A DNA stretch of 11,892 nt from Eubacterium sp. UBA5416 (lineage in GTDB: Bacteria > Bacillota > Clostridia > Lachnospirales > Lachnospiraceae), in assembly GCA_002409525.1 (NCBI GenBank), contig DHNM01000056.1:1-11892 (forward strand). The letters run 5' to 3'. Shown here one piece after another: positions 6,563 to 11,892 of the stretch. The notes beneath the pieces were generated by a model, which did no database searches, had not been told where the DNA came from, and was given only the letters and a program-made list of their open reading frames with translations. The position numbers and the translations under genes are program-made. The first letter of the stretch is position 1. Every line of letters starts with the position of its first letter.

Positions 6563-7396
6563 TTATTTTTTGATTCTTTCAAGCAGATAAGGGATGCCTT
6601 CCTCAAAATTGACCCCATACCAGCACTTGTCTTGATCGTCGAGAGTAAGTTGAATACATTTGGCAGTGTAATCAGCCGCAATCGGAATGGCCTCTTTCCA
6701 CGTTTTTCCTTTTGCCAGTGCACCGGTCAGTGTACTGGCAAAGATATCGCCCGTACCATGAAAAACAGCGTCAATCCACTTGTTCTTGTAATAGAAGTAT
6801 TCATCATGCTCACGGTCATATCCCATGACTCCAAGACAGCCTTTATCAAAGCTTACTCCTGTCAGGATAGAAAGTCTGGCGCCCAGTGCTGCAAGCCGTT
6901 TCATCATTTCCCTGATATAGCTTTCATCGTAGGATTCTCTGTATTCCATACCTGTCATAAATGATGCTTCCGTGATATTCGGTATAATAATATCGGCTTT
7001 TTGGCAAAGCCCTGCCATTTTTTTCGAAAAGGCTCTGTCAAATCCGGGATATAGTTTCCCGTTGTCAGCCATAACCGGGTCGACGATGATTCTGTTATCA
7101 GTTGTTTTAAACTCCGAAAACAGATCGGCAATAAGATCAATCTGTCTTGCGGAACCGAGATAGCCGGTGTAAATGCTGTCGAAAGTGATATTTTCCTCTT
7201 TCCAGTGTCGGGTGATCGGGACAATTTCATCTGTCAGATCCCGGAAGGTAAAGCCATCAAACATGGTGTGAGCGGAGAGTACCGCAGTTGGAAGGACTGC
7301 CGTTTCGACACCAAAAGCCGATATGATTGGAAGAGCAACTGTAAGTGAACATTTTCCGATACAAGATATGTCTTGAATAGTGAGAATTCTTTTCAT
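6563..7396 (-). CDS. Pyridoxamine/pyridoxal kinase
   Basis: A 277-residue cytosolic kinase of the ribokinase-like PdxK/PdxY group that phosphorylates B6 vitamers with ATP, feeding pyridoxal 5'-phosphate salvage. The N-terminal IQDISCIGKCSLTVALPIISAFGV block (7-30) and TAVLSAHT (37-44) form the substrate pocket; TGYLGSARQ (77-85), VDPVMADNGKLY (105-116), the NxxE magnesium motif at Asn140-Glu143 (PNITEA) and the anion-hole/catalytic GTGD at 214-217 with Asp217 as base are all in order. Length fits the family. The ATG at 7396 has AAGGAG ten bases upstream. It starts 56 bases after the permease stop with no terminator between, so it is probably the second gene of a permease-kinase operon. The PdxK versus PdxY name is not decided. 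Confidence 0.88.
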   Translation of the reverse strand: MKRILTIQDISCIGKCSLTVALPIISAFGVETAVLPTAVLSAHTMFDGFTFRDLTDEIVPITRHWKEENITFDSIYTGYLGSARQIDLIADLFSEFKTTDNRIIVDPVMADNGKLYPGFDRAFSKKMAGLCQKADIIIPNITEASFMTGMEYRESYDESYIREMMKRLAALGARLSILTGVSFDKGCLGVMGYDREHDEYFYYKNKWIDAVFHGTGDIFASTLTGALAKGKTWKEAIPIAADYTAKCIQLTLDDQDKCWYGVNFEEGIPYLLERIKK

Positions 7397-7452
7397 AAAT
7401 ATAGGTCTCCTTTTATAAGTATTTTATCAAAATGCTATGACTATTTTCCTTT

Positions 7453-8796
7453 TTAGGCCTTCTTTCGATCAATTAATGCACCGATTGCCATGACAACAGC
7501 AAATACGATTAGAAATGCGATAACGGCCGTTTTATGTGCGATGCAGGCAGCTACAATCATAAATACACAGCTTGCCAGAGATATACAAGGCATAATAAAT
7601 CGATTGAATACATTCAGATCTTTTTCCTTTCTGATAAAGTTGATAAAAATCGGGATGTAGAGTGCATATACTGTGACGATTGGGAGTTCCGAGGAGTCAA
7701 AATCAAAGAACCCAAACCATCCGTCTGTCAGGTTGGCACCGTAAAAGTAAAAGAGCCATACGGCACATAACAGAAGGCCGAATATTGCGGAATTGACTGG
7801 CATATTTGTTGTGGGATCGACTTGACTGAAAACTTTTGGCTTTGGTCCGCTTCCTCTCGCGGCCAGTGAATAGATTCCACGGCTGCAGCCCATCATCAGG
7901 CCATTCAGTGTACCCAGACATGAAATGACAACCAATACAAACAGAAGCGTTCCGCCGGCAGATGAGAATACAGTCTCAAATGCAAGTTTTGCACCGGCTT
8001 CACCTCCGGCCATCATTACTTCATTTTTCACGGTTCCGGCGATCCCGATGTAATAGAGAACATACACAGCCATGATAACAAAAGTACCTGCAACGAGGGC
8101 AAGCGGAAGATTCCTCTTTGCATTTTTAAGTTCTGCGTTGATACTGGTTGCTATGATCCAGCCCTCATAGGCAAAACTTGCAGCTATGATGGCTGCGAAT
8201 AATCCGCCGGATGAGCTTTCGGTCACATAATGTGTGAAATTATATTTTGTCATACCGCTGTGAAGGCCGATAATTGTTCCGATGATCGCCATCAAAAAGA
8301 TCGGAATGAGCTTAATTACTGTGGTGCTGACCTGGAATTTTCCGGCTAATACCGGTGATAACGAATTCAATGCAAAACTTGCAACCAGATAGAGGCATGC
8401 GATTGTCATACATTCTCCGCCTGCAATTGGAAAACCTATGAGAACACAGGTATAGCGTGCGGATGCCCAGGCAAGAACAGATGTGATGGCGGGATAATAT
8501 ATGATAGCCATAAACCATCCAATATAATATGCATACTTATCCCCCATCGTGGCTTCTGCGTAATCAACTAATCCATTGACATATTGATACTTAGTGGCCA
8601 TGACAGCAAAGGTATAAGCGCAGGATATCATGATGATTCCACCGATCAGCCATGCGAGAATACCCTGCTTCAGATTTCCTCCTGTAGCTGTTAGAATTTT
8701 TTCTGCCTTAAAAAATACGCCGCTGCCTACAACGGTACCGATTACCATCGTGACGGCAGTGAAAAATCCGTATTTCTTTTCCAATTTTGATCCCAT
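7453..8796 (-). CDS. APC family amino acid permease
   Basis: A 447-residue integral membrane protein with about 12 hydrophobic segments, of the amino acid-polyamine-organocation superfamily, close to the LAT/SteT-like subgroup. TM1 carries the substrate-binding unwound motif GTVVGSGVFF (20-29) with G24-S25-G26. TM6 has SFAYEGWI (207-214). The cytoplasmic loop with NAELKNAKRNLPLAL (220-234) is the usual APC signature after TM6. Substrate cannot be assigned. The ATG at 8796 has AAGGAGAG ten bases upstream and gives the family-like N terminus GSKLEKKYGFFTA; an upstream in-frame start adding 13 charged residues is less likely. It leads a unit with the B6 kinase and has a structured leader, so expression is probably controlled by attenuation or an operator. 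Confidence 0.9.
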   Translation of the reverse strand: MGSKLEKKYGFFTAVTMVIGTVVGSGVFFKAEKILTATGGNLKQGILAWLIGGIIMISCAYTFAVMATKYQYVNGLVDYAEATMGDKYAYYIGWFMAIIYYPAITSVLAWASARYTCVLIGFPIAGGECMTIACLYLVASFALNSLSPVLAGKFQVSTTVIKLIPIFLMAIIGTIIGLHSGMTKYNFTHYVTESSSGGLFAAIIAASFAYEGWIIATSINAELKNAKRNLPLALVAGTFVIMAVYVLYYIGIAGTVKNEVMMAGGEAGAKLAFETVFSSAGGTLLFVLVVISCLGTLNGLMMGCSRGIYSLAARGSGPKPKVFSQVDPTTNMPVNSAIFGLLLCAVWLFYFYGANLTDGWFGFFDFDSSELPIVTVYALYIPIFINFIRKEKDLNVFNRFIMPCISLASCVFMIVAACIAHKTAVIAFLIVFAVVMAIGALIDRKKA

Positions 8797-8833
8797 AATA
8801 AATTCTCTCCTTCTTTTGTAACTCAGGATATAC

Positions 8834-8870
8834 AAAAAGCTTTCATCCCATAAAATAGGACGAAAGCTTT
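8834..8870 (-). terminator. Terminator-like hairpin in the permease leader
   Basis: Arms 8836-8848 and 8858-8870 form a 13-bp stem around a nine-base loop, followed on the minus strand by further T residues (five in a row at the arm end, then GTATA). The one non-Watson-Crick position is a G-U pair in minus-strand RNA but an A-C mismatch in plus-strand RNA, so the element is built for the minus strand. It lies between the promoter and the permease start, as an attenuator would. The T tract is short. Confidence 0.5.
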
Positions 8871-8874
8871 ACCT

Positions 8875-8921
8875 CTGTGATGTCACCTAAATTCATGAAC
8901 ACGTCACAGCTCGTCACAGCT
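8875..8921 (-). promoter_or_regulatory. Tandem repeat and alternative stem elements in permease leader
   Basis: On the plus strand CGTCACAGCT occurs twice in perfect tandem (8902-8911, 8912-8921), and a third GTCAC lies at 8882-8886, so GTCAC cores are 21 and 10 bases apart, near whole helical turns. In minus-strand RNA the two CUGUGA copies can each pair with the single UCACAG at 8875-8880. The stretch starts only a few bases after the predicted transcription start. It could be a protein operator or an RNA switch; it matches no riboswitch class I recognise. Confidence 0.5.
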
Positions 8922-8934
8922 TTTTCTATTAGCA

Positions 8935-8963
8935 AGTATACAAAATGAAATCTGACTTGTCAA
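8935..8963 (-). promoter_or_regulatory. Sigma-A promoter of the permease/B6 kinase unit
   Basis: A consensus TTGACA (8958-8963), a 17-base spacer and TATACT (8935-8940) on the minus strand. Transcription would start near 8927 and give a leader of about 130 bases. Confidence 0.8.
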
Positions 8964-8995
8964 GCCATATTTTACCTGCATTTTACCGATAGAGA

Positions 8996-9024
8996 TTGAA
9001 AAGGCTTTTCACTCGTGGTAAAAT
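8996..9024 (+). promoter_or_regulatory. Promoter of the flavodoxin-fold gene with internal palindrome
   Basis: TTGAAA (8996-9001), a 17-base spacer and TAAAAT (9019-9024) with an extended -10 TG form a good sigma-A promoter. Inside it lies a perfect 15-base palindrome TGAAAAGGCTTTTCA (8997-9011), an operator-like site. TTTTACC copies at 8970-8976 and 8981-8987 and the inverted GGTAAAA at 9017-9023 add further symmetry. Confidence 0.65.
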
Positions 9025-9064
9025 TTTTGTAATGAAATATTATATAAAAAGGAGGACAAAAAAG

Positions 9065-9616
9065 ATGTCAATTGCAATTGTATGGTCCAGTCCGAATAAA
9101 AACGGACTGACAGCATCGGCTAAGAATCAAATTAAAGAGGGGATTGAGAAAACCGGAACAAAGGTGGAGGAGATCCATTTAAATGAGTTAAAACTCGAAC
9201 ATTGCCGCGCATGTGGTAATGGATGGGGAGTCTGTAAGACAAAGGGAGAATGTATTATCAAAGATGATTTTGCAGACACCTATAAGAAGCTTGTGGATGC
9301 GGACGGAATTGTGTTTGTCACTGCTGTTTACTGGCATGATCTGACGGAGCAGATGAAAGCATTCCTGGATCGTTTGAGAAGATGTGAATCTGGTCATAAT
9401 GGATATCTCGCAGATAAGAAATGTTTCTTAACTGCATGCGCCGGCGGAACCGGAAAAGGGGCAATTGAATGTCTTCACAATCTGGAAGAGACACTTTCAC
9501 ATATGAATATGACTGCATGTGACCGTATCCCGGTAATACGATTCAACAAAGAATATACATTGCCTGCACTGAAAACCGCAGGTGGTGTATTTGCGGATGC
9601 GATAAAAGAATCATGA
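9065..9616 (+). CDS. NAD(P)H-dependent flavodoxin-fold oxidoreductase (FMN reductase-like)
   Basis: A 183-residue cytosolic flavoprotein of the NADPH-dependent FMN reductase / iron-sulfur flavoprotein superfamily, expected to bind FMN and reduce quinones, flavins or other small acceptors. The phosphate loop is WSSPNKNGLT (7-16). The VYWHDLTEQMKAFLDRL block (88-104) is the typical second flavin loop and dimer helix. Four cysteines at 47, 50, 57 and 63 (CRAC, then GVC and GEC before IIKDDF) occupy the place of the iron-sulfur motif of archaeal ISF proteins, but the spacing is wider (CX2CX6CX5C), so cluster binding is uncertain. The ATG at 9065 is preferred over a TTG 23 codons upstream because AAGGAGG (9049-9055) precedes it and the promoter overlaps the TTG. 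Monocistronic, followed by a strong terminator. Confidence 0.87.
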   Translation: MSIAIVWSSPNKNGLTASAKNQIKEGIEKTGTKVEEIHLNELKLEHCRACGNGWGVCKTKGECIIKDDFADTYKKLVDADGIVFVTAVYWHDLTEQMKAFLDRLRRCESGHNGYLADKKCFLTACAGGTGKGAIECLHNLEETLSHMNMTACDRIPVIRFNKEYTLPALKTAGGVFADAIKES

Positions 9617-9635
9617 ACAACAGGCAGTAAAGTGT

Positions 9636-9700
9636 AATCCTGTTCCAAATCAAAGATCGGTTGATTTTTGATTTGGAACAGGATTTATTGTATTATTTGT
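9636..9700 (+). terminator. Strong 23-bp stem terminator after the flavodoxin-fold gene
   Basis: Perfectly complementary arms at 9636-9654 and 9667-9685 continue inward as GATC/GATT with a G-T pair, giving a stem of about 23 bp and a four-base GGTT loop. It is followed on the plus strand by a T-rich stretch (TTTATTGTATTATTT) that also covers the end of the convergent GrpE-like gene, so it may stop transcription from both sides. Confidence 0.75.
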
Positions 9701-10253
9701 ATGCGGTGATTTTTGCTTTCCTTAGAACATGATTTTTAAATATTATGCCGGGTGTGATGATTTCATCGACGGTATCAGATTCCTGTGGATCTTCTGCGTC
9801 ATGAGACTGCATGACCTTGTGTAAAGAAGCATCAACAGGGACTCCTGTATCGCTGATAATGTATATCTCAGAACTTTTCATATTTTTCCATAACTGTTGT
9901 CTGGTTTTATGAATCTGTCCGGACCACTGTGGTCCGCTTCCGCCTGATCTGCCAAAAATCCGTTCCATCTGAAAGAGACTTTCATCATAGCTCCGTATGT
10001 ATTCGACCATTCTAAGCTCTTCTTCTTTCACATAGTTTAGATTCTGCAGGTCGTTCTGAATGGTATCCAGAGACTCCTGCATATTACCCATCAAAATTTC
10101 ATCTTTTTTCTGCTTTGTAATTAAATTCTGGTATTCGTCTTTCTGAAGAGCATACTTTTCTATATGAAACTTTTCAAGAGAGACGAGTCTCTTTATGATG
10201 TCCGGTATTTTATCGATATTCTCACTTGTCTTTTTAGAATTGAAAGAAAACAT
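9693..10253 (-). CDS. GrpE-like nucleotide exchange factor, divergent and stand-alone
   Basis: A 186-residue soluble protein. Residues 20-100 are strongly charged and helical, a likely coiled coil (ITKQKKDEILMGNMQESLDT and neighbours). The C-terminal part follows the GrpE order: a helix ending at NMKSSEIYIISDTGVPVDASLH (124-145), where GrpE has GxPFDPxxHEAV, then TVDEIITPGIIFKNHVLRKAKITAY (161-185), where GrpE has VxEVLQKGYxLxxRVLRPAxVxV. GrpE proteins release ADP from DnaK. The tail matches the fold well, the middle is divergent and carries a GRSGGSGPQWSG insert (101-112). No dnaK, dnaJ or hrcA lies nearby. The ATG at 10253 has AGGAG upstream; a longer reading frame is not needed. It could be a second GrpE for a specialised Hsp70 or a repurposed relative. 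Confidence 0.65.
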   Translation of the reverse strand: MFSFNSKKTSENIDKIPDIIKRLVSLEKFHIEKYALQKDEYQNLITKQKKDEILMGNMQESLDTIQNDLQNLNYVKEEELRMVEYIRSYDESLFQMERIFGRSGGSGPQWSGQIHKTRQQLWKNMKSSEIYIISDTGVPVDASLHKVMQSHDAEDPQESDTVDEIITPGIIFKNHVLRKAKITAYK

Positions 10254-10298
10254 ATATTTAGCTCCTGCCCGTACTTTGATATTGTAGTTAACGGTTCC

Positions 10299-10327
10299 AG
10301 AATACCACATTGAGATTACAAAATCAA
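10299..10327 (-). promoter_or_regulatory. Promoter of the GrpE-like gene
   Basis: On the minus strand TTGATT (10322-10327), a 17-base spacer and TATTCT (10299-10304) with an extended -10 TG. I see no CIRCE-type heat-shock inverted repeat next to it. Confidence 0.6.
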
Positions 10328-10389
10328 ACAAAATCGTCATGTTATGACCAGAGAAATAGAGGTTTATAGAATTGTTCGACTAATTTGAG

Positions 10390-10418
10390 TTGACAACTAA
10401 TAAAATGCTCTATATACT
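10390..10418 (+). promoter_or_regulatory. Sigma-A promoter of the oligopeptide ABC transporter operon
   Basis: A consensus TTGACA (10390-10395), a 17-base spacer and TATACT (10413-10418). Transcription would start near 10425, leaving a leader of about 100 bases. The leader holds a palindrome AATTCGAATT (10461-10470) and an 18-codon ORF at 10451-10507 without a convincing ribosome binding site. Confidence 0.78.
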
Positions 10419-10525
10419 GAAGAGAAAATATATGCGGGCAAAGACACAAAATGGTTAAAAAATTCGAATTATTACAACAATCAAGAAAATATTTGCCTGA
10501 TGTCTAAGAAGGGAAGTGGATGTGA

Positions 10526-11533
10526 GTGTCAATGAAGAAGCCGTTGCTAGAGGTGAAAGATCTACATACTGGATTTCGTATTAAAGATGACTACTATGAC
10601 GCTGTTGATGGTGTATCCTTTGCATTAAATCCAGATGAGGTTCTCGCAATCGTTGGGGAATCGGGATGTGGTAAGAGTACTCTGGCAACAACAATTATGG
10701 GGTTACACGATCCCCTGTATACGAAATCCAGCGGACAGATCCTTTATGATGGAATGGATCTGCTGACGATTGATGAGGATAAGTATAATCAGATCCGGGG
10801 AAATGATATCGGTATGATATTTCAGGATCCTCTGGCTTCACTGAATCCTCTGATGCGGATTGAAGATCAGATTAAAGAAGTATTATCCTACCATACGAAT
10901 CTGAATGACGAAAAACGCCAGATACATGCAATGGAATTATTAGATGAGGTGGGGATTCCCAATCCCAAACGTGTGGGAAGGCAGTATCCGTATGAATTAT
11001 CGGGAGGGATGAGGCAGAGGGTGATTATTGCTATTGCTATTGCCTGTAAGCCGCCGATTATTATAGCAGATGAGCCCACAACGGCTTTAGATGTGACCAT
11101 ACAGGCTCAGATCTTAGATTTACTGCAGGATATTCAAAAGGATGTGCACTCAGGGATCATTTTGATTACGCATGACCTCGGCGTTGTTGCGGAGATGGCA
11201 GACCGGATTGCAGTGATGTATGCCGGACAGTTTGTCGAGTCTGCGAATGCAGAGGAGCTTTTGGATCATCCGATGCATCCCTATACCAGATCACTTCTGA
11301 ATTCTATTCCTCAGGAGGACAGCTATGAAAATGATCTCCATGTGATTCAGGGTACCGTTCCCTCTCTGAAGAACATGAAACGCGACGGCTGCCGCTTTGC
11401 ACCCAGAATCCCCTGGATTTTGCGACAAGAACATGAAGAAAATCCCACTCTTCACGAGGTGACTCCGGAACACTATGTACGCTGCACCTGCTATGAACAT
11501 TTTCATTTTCAAGATGAAGAAGGGGTGGTGTAG
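10526..11533 (+). CDS. Oligopeptide/dipeptide ABC transporter ATP-binding protein (OppD/DppD-like)
   Basis: A 335-residue cytoplasmic ATPase that powers a peptide importer together with a second ATPase and two permeases. Walker A GESGCGKST is at 44-52, the Q loop FQDP at 99-102, the signature LSGGMRQR at 158-165, Walker B IIIADEP at 178-184 and the switch His216 (LITHD). The C-terminal oligo_HPY-type tail (HPMHPYTRSLL, then GCRFAPR) is present. In most relatives the tail reads CxFxxRC...C...C; here Cys289, 320 and 322 remain, but the residue after APR is Ile and the third cysteine is missing, so an intact Fe-S-like cluster is doubtful. GTG at 10526 is chosen for spacing from AAGGGAAG; an ATG two codons on is an alternative. 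Its stop abuts the next ATPase start. Nickel or other small-ligand importers of the same family cannot be excluded. Confidence 0.92.
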   Translation: MSMKKPLLEVKDLHTGFRIKDDYYDAVDGVSFALNPDEVLAIVGESGCGKSTLATTIMGLHDPLYTKSSGQILYDGMDLLTIDEDKYNQIRGNDIGMIFQDPLASLNPLMRIEDQIKEVLSYHTNLNDEKRQIHAMELLDEVGIPNPKRVGRQYPYELSGGMRQRVIIAIAIACKPPIIIADEPTTALDVTIQAQILDLLQDIQKDVHSGIILITHDLGVVAEMADRIAVMYAGQFVESANAEELLDHPMHPYTRSLLNSIPQEDSYENDLHVIQGTVPSLKNMKRDGCRFAPRIPWILRQEHEENPTLHEVTPEHYVRCTCYEHFHFQDEEGVV

Positions 11534-11892
11534 ATGTCGGATATCATTACGATTAAAAACCTGAAAGTCCATTATCCGATTCGCAGTGGTTTCTTTAACA
11601 GGGTAACTGATTATGTGTACGCGGTTGATGGAATCAACTTTGTGATAGAAAAAGGAAAAACTTATGGACTGGTAGGTGAATCCGGTTCTGGAAAGACTAC
11701 GACCGGCAGGGCAATCGTAGGGCTTGAAAAGGTAACGGGCGGTGAGATAATCTACGAAGGCGAAGATATCACGGACCGACGTACACGGAAAAGAATCAAT
11801 TATAACAAGGATGTACAGATGATTTTTCAAGATTCCATGTCAAGTTTAAATCCTAAGAAAAGAGTACTGGATATTGATCAGCCCCTTGTCAA
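11534..11892 (+). CDS. Oligopeptide/dipeptide ABC transporter ATP-binding protein (OppF/DppF-like), 3' truncated by window
   Basis: The first 119 residues of the partner ATPase. The ATG directly follows the TAG of the OppD-like gene with no gap, so the two are translationally coupled. MSDIITIKNLKVHYPIRSGF and a two-strand insert (NRVTDYVYAVDG) are typical of OppF/DppF. Walker A GESGSGKTT is at 48-56 and the Q-loop region MIFQDSMSSLNPKKRV at 96-111 carries the family hallmark SSLNP. Just after, the usual VLDIIxEPL reads VLDIDQPL, one residue shorter than normal; the frame stays open to the window edge. The signature motif and Walker B must lie outside the window. It would form the heterodimeric ATPase of the importer with the upstream protein. 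Confidence 0.92.
   Translation, partial: MSDIITIKNLKVHYPIRSGFFNRVTDYVYAVDGINFVIEKGKTYGLVGESGSGKTTTGRAIVGLEKVTGGEIIYEGEDITDRRTRKRINYNKDVQMIFQDSMSSLNPKKRVLDIDQPLV

Noticed and set aside
8843..8896. A 17-codon ORF (MNLGDITEVKLSSYFMG) inside the permease leader, ending within the terminator-like hairpin
   Set aside because: Its position would suit a leader peptide, but there is no ribosome binding site before its ATG, so I did not list it as a gene.
8797..8930. Known riboswitch or T-box in the permease leader
   Set aside because: I could not match lysine, glycine, guanidine, SAM or T-box core motifs; it is kept only as an unclassified structured leader.
8996..9064. N-terminal extension of the flavodoxin-fold protein from a TTG start
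   Set aside because: The TTG coincides with the -35 box of the promoter, and an ideal AAGGAGG precedes the ATG at 9065.
9636..9685. Long inverted repeat as an insertion-sequence end or miniature transposable element
   Set aside because: The single hairpin directly follows a stop codon and is followed by a T-rich tract; no target duplication or second copy is seen, so a terminator explains it.
11291..11830. A 179-codon antisense frame across the two ABC ATPase genes
   Set aside because: It spans the junction of two genes with intact ATPase motifs on the plus strand and resembles no protein family.
1..11892. Defence island, prophage, biosynthetic cluster or CRISPR array
   Set aside because: All sizeable genes belong to metabolic, transport or chaperone families in separate transcription units; no nucleases, integrases, spacers or synthase modules are present.

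Overview
The window looks like a piece of chromosome from a low-to-mid GC, anaerobic Gram-positive Firmicute, most likely a Clostridia/Lachnospirales relative. The reasons are strong AGGAGG-type ribosome binding sites, sigma-A type promoters with 17-bp spacers, short divergent intergenic regions, an EFR1-type flavodoxin/ferredoxin fusion protein, a DUF6506-like protein and a clostridial-style NAD-dependent alanine dehydrogenase. I see no phage, insertion sequence, CRISPR, tRNA or rRNA. This is ordinary metabolic chromosome with several interesting regulatory leaders.

Layout. (1) 29-2069, plus: a zinc-dependent medium-chain dehydrogenase overlapping an aldo/keto reductase, a two-gene oxidoreductase pair whose promoter lies left of the window. 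(2) 2178-3962, minus: an operon GNAT acetyltransferase -> proline iminopeptidase -> DUF6506-like small protein, with a good promoter at 4016-4044 and a terminator at 2100-2134. (3) 4224-6188, plus: EFR1 flavodoxin/ferredoxin, then alanine dehydrogenase. The latter lacks its own ribosome binding site and appears to be translated by coupling to an 11-codon upstream ORF. A 12-bp hairpin closes this unit. (4) 6247-6489, minus: a small cysteine-rich helical protein of unknown function with its own promoter. (5) 6563-8796, minus: an APC-family amino acid permease followed by pyridoxamine/pyridoxal kinase, driven by a consensus promoter through a roughly 130-nt structured leader with tandem repeats and a terminator-like hairpin. 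(6) 9065-9616, plus: an NAD(P)H-dependent flavodoxin-fold oxidoreductase with a palindrome inside its promoter, ending in a 23-bp terminator stem. (7) 9693-10253, minus: a stand-alone, divergent GrpE-like protein. (8) 10526 to the window end, plus: two oligopeptide/dipeptide ABC transporter ATPases (OppD-like and OppF-like, the latter cut by the window edge) behind a consensus promoter and a 100-nt leader.

How the genes may work together: the common thread is peptide and amino acid use. Peptide import (Opp/Dpp-type ATPases), N-terminal proline release (iminopeptidase), amino acid transport, vitamin B6 phosphorylation (PLP cofactor for aminotransferases) and alanine dehydrogenation fit amino-acid fermentation, with flavin/ferredoxin proteins handling electrons. 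This is inference from family functions; the genes are in separate transcription units.

No single new multi-gene system is evident. The most unusual elements are the permease leader RNA, the leader-peptide coupling in front of alanine dehydrogenase, the cysteine-striped coiled-coil protein and the orphan GrpE-like protein.
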